Of a DNA stretch of 64,000 nt, positions 16,987 to 25,153 are shown one piece after another. The notes below the pieces were generated by a model that worked only from the letters and a program-made list of their open reading frames with translations, did no database searches and had not been told where the DNA came from. Both the position numbers and the translations under genes were made by a program. Every line of letters starts with the position of its first letter. Positions within the stretch are counted from its first letter, which is position 1. This DNA is from Actinomycetes bacterium (lineage in GTDB: Bacteria > Actinomycetota > Acidimicrobiia > Acidimicrobiales > Acidimicrobiaceae): assembly GCA_021819725.1 (NCBI GenBank), contig JAKAQR010000001.1, positions 1 to 64,000 of the forward strand, read 5' to 3'.

Positions 16987-17478
16987 ATGGTTCTGGTGAC
17001 GGTGGTGCTCGGTATCGACCCAGGGCTCAAACGGGTTGGGTACTCCGTTCTCGAACAGACGCAAACGGGGATCGGTCTTCGTTGCGCTGGCTTAATTACC
17101 ACTGACCCAGAGGTCGCTCTTGGGGATCGGCTATCGGATATCTTTGGTTCGGTGGATGAGTTGATCCGCGAGTACCAACCGAATCAACTGGTGCTCGAGC
17201 GAATTCTTTTTGCCAAGAACGTGACTTCGGCATTACTCGTTGCACAGGCGGTTGGGGTGATCAAGCTAGCCGGTGCCCAGCATGGCCTTGAAGCGAGTGA
17301 GATCGGTGCGAACCAGGTGAAGCTCTCGCTCTCCGGCGATGGACACGCCTCTAAGGCGCAGATGAAGAAGATGGTGGTGCTGTTGTTAGGTCTGCAGCGA
17401 GCACCGGAACCAGCCGATGTCTCGGATGCGATCGCGATCGCCTATGCTCATCTCTCTGGCAATTGGAGTCGCGGTTGA
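16987..17478 (+). CDS. ruvC: Holliday junction endonuclease RuvC
   Basis: Resolves Holliday junctions produced by RuvAB. The protein of about 163 residues has the RNase H-like active site: GIDPGLKRVGYSV (first Asp), LVLERILFAKNVTSALLVAQAVG (Glu) and PEPADVSDAIAIAYAH (C-terminal Asp pair). The start is uncertain: ATG 16987 is given, while GTG at 16996 has a weak GGGATGG upstream and would overlap the stop of a possible 32-residue upstream reading frame (16901-16999). The stop overlaps the ruvA start. Confidence 0.94.
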   Translation: MVLVTVVLGIDPGLKRVGYSVLEQTQTGIGLRCAGLITTDPEVALGDRLSDIFGSVDELIREYQPNQLVLERILFAKNVTSALLVAQAVGVIKLAGAQHGLEASEIGANQVKLSLSGDGHASKAQMKKMVVLLLGLQRAPEPADVSDAIAIAYAHLSGNWSRG

Positions 17479-18038
17479 TTGGTTTTTTAGCCGGTACAGT
17501 ACAGGGAATAGAACCACCGATGGCGGTGGTACGGGTTGGTGGTATCGGTTACGAAGTGGCGCTCTCTTCGGCACAACTCGCCCGGCTTGCGCTTGGCAGT
17601 GAGGTCGAGCTCTCCATCCGGACGATTGTACGCGCGGATGCCATCATGCTCTACGGGTTCGCAGATGTGCTTGAACGATCGCTCTTTGATGAGCTCCTCA
17701 AGGTGCAAGGAGTTGGTCCGAGTGTGGCACTCGGACTCCTTTCGGCGCTAGGCGTGCAGGGATGTTATGAGGCGGTTGCCGCCGAGGACCTCGCTCGTTT
17801 GAAGAGCGCACCAGGAGTAGGGGAGAAGACAGCGCGCCGCATCATCGTTGATCTAGGGGCTGCGGCACGACGATCAGGAGTACCTTTGTCGGCGCTTGCT
17901 GCTCGCTCTGAGGTACGCGAAGCCTTGCTCAGTTTGGGTTTTCGTGCGAGTGAATGCGAGCCCGTCCTCGTCCGGATTCCCGCTACCTTTGGTCTTGAGG
18001 ATGCATTGAAATGGGCACTGAAGGAGCTACAACGTTGA
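17475..18038 (+). CDS. ruvA: Holliday junction DNA-binding protein RuvA
   Basis: Tetrameric junction-binding subunit that loads RuvB. The 187 residues comprise an OB-fold (about 1-62), a tandem helix-hairpin-helix domain with LLKVQGVGPSVALGLLSAL and LKSAPGVGEKTARRIIVDL (about 70-130), and a C-terminal RuvB-contact domain. I place the start at TTG 17475, overlapping the ruvC stop, since TTGGAG lies 6 bases upstream and MIGFLAGTV then matches the usual RuvA beginning. Confidence 0.95.
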   Translation: MIGFLAGTVQGIEPPMAVVRVGGIGYEVALSSAQLARLALGSEVELSIRTIVRADAIMLYGFADVLERSLFDELLKVQGVGPSVALGLLSALGVQGCYEAVAAEDLARLKSAPGVGEKTARRIIVDLGAAARRSGVPLSALAARSEVREALLSLGFRASECEPVLVRIPATFGLEDALKWALKELQR

Positions 18039-19081
18039 GCCCGCGCAGAGAGGTACTTGGAGATGACTTGCGTAGTGAGGTCAGTGTCGAGAAGAATCTC
18101 ATCGATACCTATGATGCTCATGTCGACTCTGCGCTCCGACCCTCGCTGCTTGAGGAGTTCATCGGTCAGAGCGAACTAAAGTCGCAATTGCGAGTCGTCC
18201 TCCAGGCTGCTGATTCACGGGGTGAACCACCGGACCATCTCCTCTTTGCAGGCCCCCCTGGCCTCGGGAAGACGTCACTGGCTTTCATTGTGGCTGAGGA
18301 GCTCGGTCGTGGCATTAGAGTGACCTCCGGGCCAGCGCTTGGACGCGTTGGCGATCTAGCCGCGCTGCTATCCGATCTCAAAGCCGGTGACGTGCTCTTC
18401 ATCGACGAGATTCATCGCTTGCCGCGACCGGTGGAAGAGCTTCTCTATATCGCCATGGAGGACTTTCGATTGGATGTAGTCATTGGGAAAGGGCCAGGTG
18501 CGCGTACTCTACGCTTGGAGATTCCGAGGTTTACGCTTGTGGGGGCGACCACCCGATCTGGGATGGTGTCGGGACCGCTGCGCGATCGTTTCGGTTACTC
18601 CTACCGGCTTGACTATTACTCTGACCCAGAATTGCGTCAGATCGTACAGCGTTCCGCCAAGCTGATGCACATGCAACTCGCCACCAGTGCAGCGGATGAG
18701 ATCGCGTCACGTTCTCGAGGTACGCCGCGACTGGCGAACCGACATCTGCGACGGGTACGCGACTATGCCGAAGTAGAAGGCGCCGAAGTGGTGACTCATG
18801 AGTTGGCCGCCGATGCTCTTGAACTCTTTGGCGTCGATAGGCTCGGGCTTGATAAGGTGGACCTTGAGATTCTCCGTGTACTCTGTGAACGCTTCGAAGG
18901 CCGGCCGGTTGGTGTGAGCTCTATCGCCGTGAGTGTCCATGAGGATGCCGGAACCTTGGAAGAGGTCTATGAGCCGTTTCTGATCCAGAGAGGACTGCTG
19001 CTACGCACGCAACGGGGGAGGTTGGCCACCGAACGCGCCTATCGCCACCTTGGATTGACCGTCCCAACCGAACAACCATGA
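18035..19081 (+). CDS. ruvB: Holliday junction branch-migration ATPase RuvB
   Basis: AAA+ motor of branch migration, 348 residues. LRPSLLEEFIGQSELKSQL precedes Walker A AGPPGLGKTS; Walker B is VLFIDEIHRLPRPVEE, sensor 1 GATTRSGMVSGPLRDRFG, and the C-terminal winged helix ends near YRHLGL. The TTG at 18035 overlaps the ruvA stop and has AAGGAG about 9 bases upstream, so I prefer it to an ATG at 18011 inside ruvA. It closes the conserved cluster; queA and tgt, often next, are 15 kb away. Confidence 0.96.
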   Translation: MSPRREVLGDDLRSEVSVEKNLIDTYDAHVDSALRPSLLEEFIGQSELKSQLRVVLQAADSRGEPPDHLLFAGPPGLGKTSLAFIVAEELGRGIRVTSGPALGRVGDLAALLSDLKAGDVLFIDEIHRLPRPVEELLYIAMEDFRLDVVIGKGPGARTLRLEIPRFTLVGATTRSGMVSGPLRDRFGYSYRLDYYSDPELRQIVQRSAKLMHMQLATSAADEIASRSRGTPRLANRHLRRVRDYAEVEGAEVVTHELAADALELFGVDRLGLDKVDLEILRVLCERFEGRPVGVSSIAVSVHEDAGTLEEVYEPFLIQRGLLLRTQRGRLATERAYRHLGLTVPTEQP

Positions 19082-19592
19082 AGATTCAAGTCGTGAGCTA
19101 CGGTTGGGAAAACGACTCCCGATACCGGACATGGGCGTATCGAGTGATTGAGAGTTGCGACGTCGTATTGCCCGCTAGCGTGTCCTTGAGAGGGAACGGC
19201 TCTCGAGAGGGCAAAGCGCAGGGTGCACAGGGTTTGGTTTCGTGATGGACGAAGCGAAATGTGGCCCAAAGCGATGCGACCCGCAGGCTCACGTGAGCAG
19301 TCGTGGATGCGATTCATGGGGCGATAGGTTGACCTGGGGTGCCCGCCGCACCCCATGGCCCCGTGCGCTGCACTGCGTATACGAGTTCGACGGCACCAAT
19401 CCTAGGGAGCGGGCGCAGCTGGTTGCGTTCCCCTGATCCTGGGCTCCAGCAGCATTCCTCTGCGTGGGTGGAATCAGCATCATGTGCGTGATGTTGACGA
19501 TAGGCGGAATAGCAAACCGATCTAGGGTACTGGAATTCGGGTTCGCGCCTTTGGCTGGTAGCCTGAAGTAGAAGTTTGCATGAGGAGAAGGC
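19082..19592. other. 511-base stretch after ruvB without a convincing gene
   Basis: An ATG overlapping the ruvB stop opens a 55-codon frame (19078-19245) with no recognisable features. No other frame looks coding. A strong GC hairpin sits at 19335-19355. The right part must hold the promoter for the genes starting at 19593, but I cannot define it. Confidence 0.4.
19335..19355 (+). terminator. Candidate transcription terminator hairpin after the ruv genes
   Basis: TGGGGTGC at 19335-19342 pairs with GCACCCCA at 19348-19355 around a 5-base loop, giving a perfect 8-bp GC-rich stem. No T-run follows, so termination is only a possibility; the location about 250 bases after ruvB fits. Confidence 0.35.
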
Positions 19593-19820
19593 ATGAGAAG
19601 GTATCGGTGCACAAATTGCGGCAATGTGACGCGGTTTGATGTGACCTCAATGGTTCGTAGTCGATGTTTTTATCATTACAGCGTTGCGGGTGACCTGGAG
19701 ATTGAGGAACCTGAAGAGATCTCCCGAGTGGTCGAGGAGGTGTCATGTCGATGGTGTGCGACCCCAAAATTTGTCGAGATCATCACTGAGGGGGCTGAGC
19801 ACAGCGTTAGCGAGGCATGA
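19593..19820 (+). CDS. Small protein with two Cys pairs (zinc-ribbon-like)
   Basis: A 75-residue protein starting MRRYRCTNCGN and containing SCRWCATPKF about 45 residues later, a C-x2-C...C-x2-C arrangement expected to bind zinc, with a lone Cys at SRCFYHY between. The middle is acidic (EIEEPEEISRVVEE). GAGGAGAAGGC upstream of the ATG provides a ribosome-binding site. Its stop overlaps the start of the flavin reductase gene by 4 bases, so the two are probably co-translated. I do not know its function. Confidence 0.7.
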   Translation: MRRYRCTNCGNVTRFDVTSMVRSRCFYHYSVAGDLEIEEPEEISRVVEEVSCRWCATPKFVEIITEGAEHSVSEA

Positions 19821-20578
19821 TGAGTGAGTTGAGTCAGCCAGGCCGCCCACGCCGCCCGGCCCCGATTTGGCAGGCTGGTGAGGTCGTTGAGGTGGTCGTT
19901 GAGACACCAGAGACCAGCAGCTTGCGTATCCAGTTGCCGCAACCAGAGCCTTTTCTTCCAGGACAGTACTATAACATCCGCATTCCCGTCGTTGGACGAC
20001 CGCGTCCTATCCAGCGCGCTTACTCCGTTGGATCCAGCCCACATCCGCGTTTTGATGTGATCGAGGTCGGTGTCAAGGAGATGGAAGGGGGCTTGGTCTC
20101 GCCGGTCCTTGTCCGGGAGTGTCCAGTGGGTTCCATTCTTGAGGTGCGCGGGCCGTATGGTGCCTTCACCTGGACCGAAGAGGAGGGTGGCCCCGTTCTC
20201 TTGATCGGCGCTGGCTCCGGTGTGGTACCCCTCATGGCCATGATCCGTTATCAAGTCTCCAAGGGGACGACCGTTCCAATGCATCTCGTCTTTAGCTCCA
20301 AATCGGCTGAGTATGTCATCTATCGCGATGAACTCTCCACCTTGGCGCATCAGTATGACTGGCTCCAGGTAACGCACACGTTCACTCGTGAAACGGACAA
20401 CCCATTGGCTCGCTACCATCGACGTATCGACAAAGAGATGGTGGAGGAGGTCTTTGTGGAGACGGCTCCCAAGCTCGCGTATCTGTGTGGCCCGCCGGAG
20501 ATGGTCGATGACTGTGAACGCTCGCTCCTGGAGTTAGGTCTTGAACCGGATGTGATCAAGACAGAGAAGTACGATTAA
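19817..20578 (+). CDS. Ferredoxin-NADP reductase-family flavoprotein
   Basis: A 253-residue flavin reductase with the two-domain FNR fold. The FAD domain has FLPGQYYNIRIPV and the flavin-binding RAYSVGSSP; the NAD(P) domain has LLIGAGSGVVPLMAMIRY, LVFSSKSAEYVIYRDEL and the C-terminal AYLCGPPEMVDDCERSLLELG. No [2Fe-2S] Cys set is present, so its electron partner must be separate; the Cys-pair protein encoded just upstream is one candidate (inference). DUF4031 follows with a TAATG overlap. Confidence 0.82.
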   Translation: MMSELSQPGRPRRPAPIWQAGEVVEVVVETPETSSLRIQLPQPEPFLPGQYYNIRIPVVGRPRPIQRAYSVGSSPHPRFDVIEVGVKEMEGGLVSPVLVRECPVGSILEVRGPYGAFTWTEEEGGPVLLIGAGSGVVPLMAMIRYQVSKGTTVPMHLVFSSKSAEYVIYRDELSTLAHQYDWLQVTHTFTRETDNPLARYHRRIDKEMVEEVFVETAPKLAYLCGPPEMVDDCERSLLELGLEPDVIKTEKYD

Positions 20579-20832
20579 TGCTGCTGATCGATCGACCAAT
20601 CTTTCATCGAGATGGGCGTCGATTTGCTCATCTGATCAGTGACCTGTCCTTAGACGAGCTTCATCGGGGCGCTCGTCGGTTGGGTCTCGATCGTAGTTTC
20701 CATCGCGACCATTATGACATTCCCGAGGAGTATGTGGCGGCCGTGTTGGCGGCAGGAGTCCGCCAGGTCGACCCACGTGAGATTGTGCGGGCGCTACGTC
20801 GGGCCGGGCTGCGTGTGCCTCGCACCCGGTAA
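20578..20832 (+). CDS. DUF4031 domain protein
   Basis: An 84-residue protein that matches the DUF4031 pattern: GRRFAHLISDLSLDELHRGARRLGLDRSFHRDHYDIPEEY, then a C-terminal RQVDPREIVRALRRAGLR. The function of the family is unknown. The start shares one base with the stop of the flavin reductase, and the QueG-like gene follows after 2 bases, so it lies mid-operon. Confidence 0.82.
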   Translation: MLLIDRPIFHRDGRRFAHLISDLSLDELHRGARRLGLDRSFHRDHYDIPEEYVAAVLAAGVRQVDPREIVRALRRAGLRVPRTR

Positions 20833-20834
20833 CC

Positions 20835-21827
20835 ATGCCAACAGAGATCGAGCGTCAACTTGAGGAGTTGTTGACGGAGCGGGGGGTTGTGGCGGCCGGA
20901 TCTGGCCCGACGACTATCCTGCATTTTGATGCACATCAGGCCCGCCTCCGCATCGCCGCGGGCGAGGCCGACCAGGACCATTTCACCTTCCGGAACCCCC
21001 AACGGGCGGCGACGTTACAGAGCACCTTCCCATGGAGTCGGGGATATGTGTCTGTTGCGATTCCTTACCGCACGACCCTTGAGGACGAGGCGGTGGTCGC
21101 TGGTTACGCCCAGCAACACAGTTATCGTCACCTACATGCGACGTTGGCAGCTGCGGTGAGCAGCCTGCGAGCGTCAGGACTGCGCGCAACATCGTTGTAC
21201 GATGCAAACCAAGCCTTCGATAAGGCGCTGGCCCGTCGGGCCGGCATCGGACTGGTGGGACGCCATTCCCTCGTGATGGTGCCCAAGGTGGGAGCGCGCG
21301 TGGTCCTCGGATCGATCTTCACCGAGGAGGTGCTCAAGGTCCAGATCGGACGCCGTTTTGGAGTCGACCCCTGCCGCGGGTGTCGCCGCTGCGTGGATGC
21401 CTGCCCAACGGGTGCGATTCGCTTGCCCGGGGTCGTAGTGGCTTCTCGTTGTATCGCCAATATTCTCCAACAAGAGACCTGGTCCTTTGATGATCGTCGG
21501 GAGGTCGGGACGCGCGTCTACGGGTGTGATAGCTGCATCGATGCGTGCCCAATCGGCTGGCGCCGTCGCGAGCCAGCCGATCTTGCACCCCTTGTCCGCT
21601 GGCTACGCGAGGGAGACCATGAACTCCTCGCCGAACTAGGGCATTGGTACATCCCTCGACGTGATGCATTTTATGTCCGTCGCAATGTCGCCAACGCGTT
21701 GAGGAACCGAGGATCCCTCACCTATGACGAGCGACGTGCCCTTGCCCGGCTCTGCACCGCACGCGATCAACGACACCGGACAGAGGGGTTGCGTTCCTTG
21801 CTTGGAGTACGGTGGGTACGACGATGA
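20835..21827 (+). CDS. queG: QueG-like iron-sulfur protein (epoxyqueuosine reductase family)
   Basis: Predicted cobalamin- and 4Fe-4S-dependent epoxyqueuosine reductase, the last step of tRNA queuosine synthesis. DANQAFDKALARRAGIGLVGRHSLVMVPKVG is the cobalamin-domain block, and two cluster motifs follow: CRGCRRCVDACPTGAI and CDSCIDACPIGW. At 330 residues it lacks most of the C-terminal HEAT repeats of longer QueG proteins. queA and tgt elsewhere in the window support the pathway. The stop overlaps the pimB start. A reductase of another substrate in the same family is possible. Confidence 0.78.
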   Translation: MPTEIERQLEELLTERGVVAAGSGPTTILHFDAHQARLRIAAGEADQDHFTFRNPQRAATLQSTFPWSRGYVSVAIPYRTTLEDEAVVAGYAQQHSYRHLHATLAAAVSSLRASGLRATSLYDANQAFDKALARRAGIGLVGRHSLVMVPKVGARVVLGSIFTEEVLKVQIGRRFGVDPCRGCRRCVDACPTGAIRLPGVVVASRCIANILQQETWSFDDRREVGTRVYGCDSCIDACPIGWRRREPADLAPLVRWLREGDHELLAELGHWYIPRRDAFYVRRNVANALRNRGSLTYDERRALARLCTARDQRHRTEGLRSLLGVRWVRR

Positions 21828-22939
21828 CCCGTCACGTGTTGATTACCAATGATTTCTTGCCCAAGGTAGGTGGGATCCAGGCGTATCTTGGCGAGATCTA
21901 TCGAAGGCTTGACCCGGAGTCGTTCTTGGTGATCACCACGACGGTTCCGGGAGCTTCGGAGTTCGATCGGAACTTTGGTGCACCCGTGGTGCGCCTCGGG
22001 AAGCGTCTTTTGCCGATACCATCGACGATTCTCGCGCTGCGACAGCTGCTAGCGAGCTTTCATCCTGAGTTGGTGGTCTACGATCCAATCTTCCCAATTG
22101 GCGCCGTTGGCGAGGCGCTCGGGCATCCGTACGCACTCATTGCGCATGGTGCCGAGGTTCGCGTTCCCGCCTATCTGCCGCTCGTACGTGCACAGCTCCA
22201 GCGCACCATACGTGGCGCCCGTGGAGTGATCGCGGCGGGAGGTTATCCTGCGGATGAGGTGCGCCAACTTGTTCCCGGCACCAACGTCTTCGTCGTCCCC
22301 CCTGGCATTGATGCGAGTCGTTACTGTCCTCCAGAGGAAGATGACCGTTCCAGACTGCGCCGTCAGTGGATGGCTAACCCTGAGCATCGACTTATTCTTT
22401 TCGTCTCACGCCTGGTTCCTCGCAAAGGTGCCGATACCCTCCTGCGCGCCGCGGCCGAGCTCGATTCGAGGACCGGCACGGAGATCCATATCGTTGGCGA
22501 TGGGCGTGATCGGGCCCGTCTCATGCGGCTCGCCGCCGCGGTCTCCAGCTCGGTGGTCTTCCATGGTCGCCTCACAGAGGAGGCCAAAATTGAGCTGTAT
22601 CAGGCGGCCGATCTTTTCGTCTTCCCGGCCCGAGACCGATGGTTTGGCATCGAGCGAGAGGGGTTTGGCATCGTCATCCTTGAGGCGCAGGCGTGCGGAA
22701 CGCCCGCCATCGTCGGTGCCTCTGGCGGAACCGGTGAGGCGCTCGCTCCGATGAGTGGGCATCTCTTGGGGGCGGCAGGGCCGGATGAGTTGGCTCGGTT
22801 GCTGCGTGAGCTGCTCGAGGATCCGGCGCATCTCAAGTCGTACCGCCGCGAGACAAGCGCATACATTCGAACGCATTTTGACTATGATCAGCTAAGTAAG
22901 GCATATGCGGTGTCACTGCAGGCCTTGGCCAGTGGGTAG
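21824..22939 (+). CDS. pimB: GDP-mannose-dependent phosphatidylinositol monomannoside mannosyltransferase (PimB-like)
   Basis: A GT4 glycosyltransferase of 371 residues. HVLITNDFLPKVGGIQAYLGEIYRRL is characteristic of PimB and its paralogue MgtA; VFVVPPGIDASRYCP, LILFVSRLVPRKGADTLLRAAAEL and EREGFGIVILEAQACGTPAIVGASGGTGEAL form the donor site. It would add the second mannose to PIM1. I use the ATG at 21824, overlapping the queG stop (ATGA), rather than the GTG 12 bases earlier. The SRPBCC gene follows. Confidence 0.82.
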   Translation: MTRHVLITNDFLPKVGGIQAYLGEIYRRLDPESFLVITTTVPGASEFDRNFGAPVVRLGKRLLPIPSTILALRQLLASFHPELVVYDPIFPIGAVGEALGHPYALIAHGAEVRVPAYLPLVRAQLQRTIRGARGVIAAGGYPADEVRQLVPGTNVFVVPPGIDASRYCPPEEDDRSRLRRQWMANPEHRLILFVSRLVPRKGADTLLRAAAELDSRTGTEIHIVGDGRDRARLMRLAAAVSSSVVFHGRLTEEAKIELYQAADLFVFPARDRWFGIEREGFGIVILEAQACGTPAIVGASGGTGEALAPMSGHLLGAAGPDELARLLRELLEDPAHLKSYRRETSAYIRTHFDYDQLSKAYAVSLQALASG

Positions 22940-22963
22940 AGTCAATGGGTAGAGGAGGAAGCG

Positions 22964-23434
22964 ATGGATATCACATCGGACTCAAAGGAGATCCCTGCGA
23001 GCGTTGACGCCTGTTTTCAGGCCGTTGTTGAGGTTGAAAGCTATCCAACTTGGGCCTCTGATGTACGGAGCGTGCAGGTCGTTGAACATGATGCCGTTGG
23101 ACGGCCACTGAGGGTTGCCTTCCGTACTGGTGCCTTCGGACGCAGTGCCTCCTATACCCTGCTCTATGACTACAGCGATGCACCGCACTCCATCAGTTGG
23201 AGTCAGGTGGCGGGGGATATCACCTCAAAGATGGACGGTCGCTACACTTTTGATCGCGGCGCGAACGAGACGACGCAGGTTACCTACGAACTCTCCGCGG
23301 AGCTCATCGTCCCGCTTCCGTCTTTTGTGAAGCGCAGGGCTGAGGTGAAGATCATTCGAACCGCCCTTGATGATCTTGCAGAGCGAGTGCAGTCACACGC
23401 GAACGACGAACTCGCTGACGGGACCCATAGCTAA
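22964..23434 (+). CDS. SRPBCC (START-like) family protein
   Basis: A 156-residue cytoplasmic protein with the helix-grip pattern: IPASVDACFQAVVEVESYPTWASDVRSVQVVE, an amphipathic beta sheet, and a long C-terminal helix KRRAEVKIIRTALDDLAERVQ. Members bind hydrophobic ligands or act as cyclases or carriers; the ligand cannot be told. GAGGAGGAAGCG before the ATG is a strong ribosome-binding site. It ends the operon that begins near 19.6 kb. Confidence 0.78.
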   Translation: MDITSDSKEIPASVDACFQAVVEVESYPTWASDVRSVQVVEHDAVGRPLRVAFRTGAFGRSASYTLLYDYSDAPHSISWSQVAGDITSKMDGRYTFDRGANETTQVTYELSAELIVPLPSFVKRRAEVKIIRTALDDLAERVQSHANDELADGTHS

Positions 23435-23656
23435 AGCATCCCACCGCGGAGCTATCTCCGGGTGATCCTTTGGAGCCGGCCCGTCGGTGAAATTTCCTGA
23501 CTGGATGACTGGATCGACGTGGGGACGCCGTCGGCGTTACACTCTTGAGTCACGTCGTTTGGGGTCCTCTGACCGATTGTGGCCATGATCGAAGACGGTG
23601 GGCCGACTCGCTCATTTGACGATAGCGTTACTGTGTGGTGAGGGATGGTTCCTTTA

Positions 23657-25042
23657 CTATCGGTAGGAACTTGTCCGGGGCATCTGGGCGATGGCGGAGG
23701 CAACTGTTTTGAGTGCGAGGTTGAACTCCGTGGTTGGTTCGCTCAAGGTGAAGCGGAACTGGTGGGCGGTGGTTGGGGTGGTGGCGTAGAAGTTCGTTCC
23801 CGGTGCCACCCGGATGTGCTCATGGGTGAGTTGGAGCAGTGCATGTAGGGAATCGGCGGTGTCTACCCAGACATTGATGCCGGATCCGGTCGCCTTCATT
23901 TGGAAAAGGTCTGCTACCGCTGCTCGCCGCTCGCTATAGGCGAACTGGGCCGCCAACGTGAGGTCTTGAATTTGGGGATCAGTGAGCATTTGGTTCAAGG
24001 TCGCCTGCAGCAGCTTGGAGGACCAGGACGGCCCGAGGGTGCGTCTGCGGTTGAGGTCGGTGATCAGATCTGGGTTGGCGAACACAGCGGCAAGGCGGAG
24101 GTCTGGACCATGAGATTTCGAGAAACTCAAGATGTAGACGATTCGGCTGCCGAGCACTTCAGCCATCGTCCAGAGCGGCTCGCCACTCACTAGACCAGAG
24201 TGATCGTCCTCGAGCACCATCACCTCAGGGTATTGACCAAGAATCTCTGCGATCTCGGCGGCCCGTTGTTTGGAGAGCGAGGAGCCCGTTGGATTCTGCG
24301 ATCGGGGCTGGAGCAAAACCGCACCGACACCACCCTTAGCCAGTTCTGCGCGCAGACCAGCGGCAGTGATGCCTTGATCATCGATAGCAACCGGCCGGAT
24401 CTCAAGGCCATGGCTCTCCACGAGATCGTAGAGGGCGGGGAAGTTGGGTTCCTCGAGAATAACGGCCCGATGGCAGGAGGGGCCGATCGCCAAGACGCGA
24501 TCGATGGCATCGAGAGCACCGTCGACGATGGTGAGGTCGAAGTCGGACTCAGTGAGGCGACTGGGGACCAATTGGGCGAGGGTCTCGACCAACGGTGGAT
24601 AGACCGGTGGGTCGAGGTAGGAGGATATCGCAGAGCTACCCAGGTGGACGAGGGATGCAACTGGACTTGGGAGCAGGCGCGGATCGGGGACACCTGAGGC
24701 AAAGTCCAGAGCATAGCTCTGGGAGTCCTCATAGAAGTGCCACCGAGCGGCTGCGGGTGTGAATCGCGTTGTCTCGGTCACAAAGCTGCCTCGACGTCCA
24801 TGGGAACTCAAGAGACCGAGCTGTGCAAGGTGTGACCAGGATGCGGCCACGGTCGTTGGCGAGACGCCGAGATGGTCAGCAAGCTGTCGTATTGACGGTA
24901 AACGATCTCCCGACCGGAGCCTTCCGTCACGTGTGAGCTGGATAAACGCCTCGGTGAGACCTCGCATACCATTGCGACTAATGGAAGCGCCGAGCATCTG
25001 GCAGATCTCTTCGGTGGTATGGAAGTTGGACCTCTCAATCAT
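23657..25042 (-). CDS. MocR-type transcriptional regulator (GntR helix-turn-helix fused to aminotransferase fold)
   Basis: A 461-residue PLP-dependent regulator. The N-terminal GntR winged helix covers RSGDRLPSIRQLADHLGVSPTTVAASWSHLAQLGLLSSHGRRGSFV (about 40-90); a fold-type I aminotransferase domain follows with EEPNFPALYDLV, QPRSQNPTGSSLS, LEDDHSG and the PLP lysine in ILSFSKSHGPDLRLA. It is divergent from the aminotransferase/mmsA pair with about 110 bases between starts, so I infer that it controls that pair and perhaps itself in response to an amine or amino acid. Confidence 0.88.
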   Translation of the reverse strand: MIERSNFHTTEEICQMLGASISRNGMRGLTEAFIQLTRDGRLRSGDRLPSIRQLADHLGVSPTTVAASWSHLAQLGLLSSHGRRGSFVTETTRFTPAAARWHFYEDSQSYALDFASGVPDPRLLPSPVASLVHLGSSAISSYLDPPVYPPLVETLAQLVPSRLTESDFDLTIVDGALDAIDRVLAIGPSCHRAVILEEPNFPALYDLVESHGLEIRPVAIDDQGITAAGLRAELAKGGVGAVLLQPRSQNPTGSSLSKQRAAEIAEILGQYPEVMVLEDDHSGLVSGEPLWTMAEVLGSRIVYILSFSKSHGPDLRLAAVFANPDLITDLNRRRTLGPSWSSKLLQATLNQMLTDPQIQDLTLAAQFAYSERRAAVADLFQMKATGSGINVWVDTADSLHALLQLTHEHIRVAPGTNFYATTPTTAHQFRFTLSEPTTEFNLALKTVASAIAQMPRTSSYR

Positions 25043-25153
25043 CGAACGCTAGTTTAGCAGATCACAAAGAATGTTTGGTACATTAAACCCTCTATGGGTC
25101 ATACAATGTTCGCTAATATAGGAGATGTTAGCCGTAATCGTAGGAGGGATAAC
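25043..25153. promoter_or_regulatory. Divergent MocR/aminotransferase control region
   Basis: This 111-base segment holds the promoters of both divergent transcripts. It is the most AT-rich part of the locus, with TTTGGTACATTAAACC (25074-25089) and TACAAT (25102-25107) or TAATAT (25114-25119) as possible -10 elements for the aminotransferase gene. No confident -35 can be assigned. Confidence 0.45.

Noticed and set aside
19078..19245. 55-codon frame overlapping the ruvB stop
   Set aside because: The ATGA overlap is suggestive, but there is no ribosome-binding site of note, no motif and no continuation of an operon after it.
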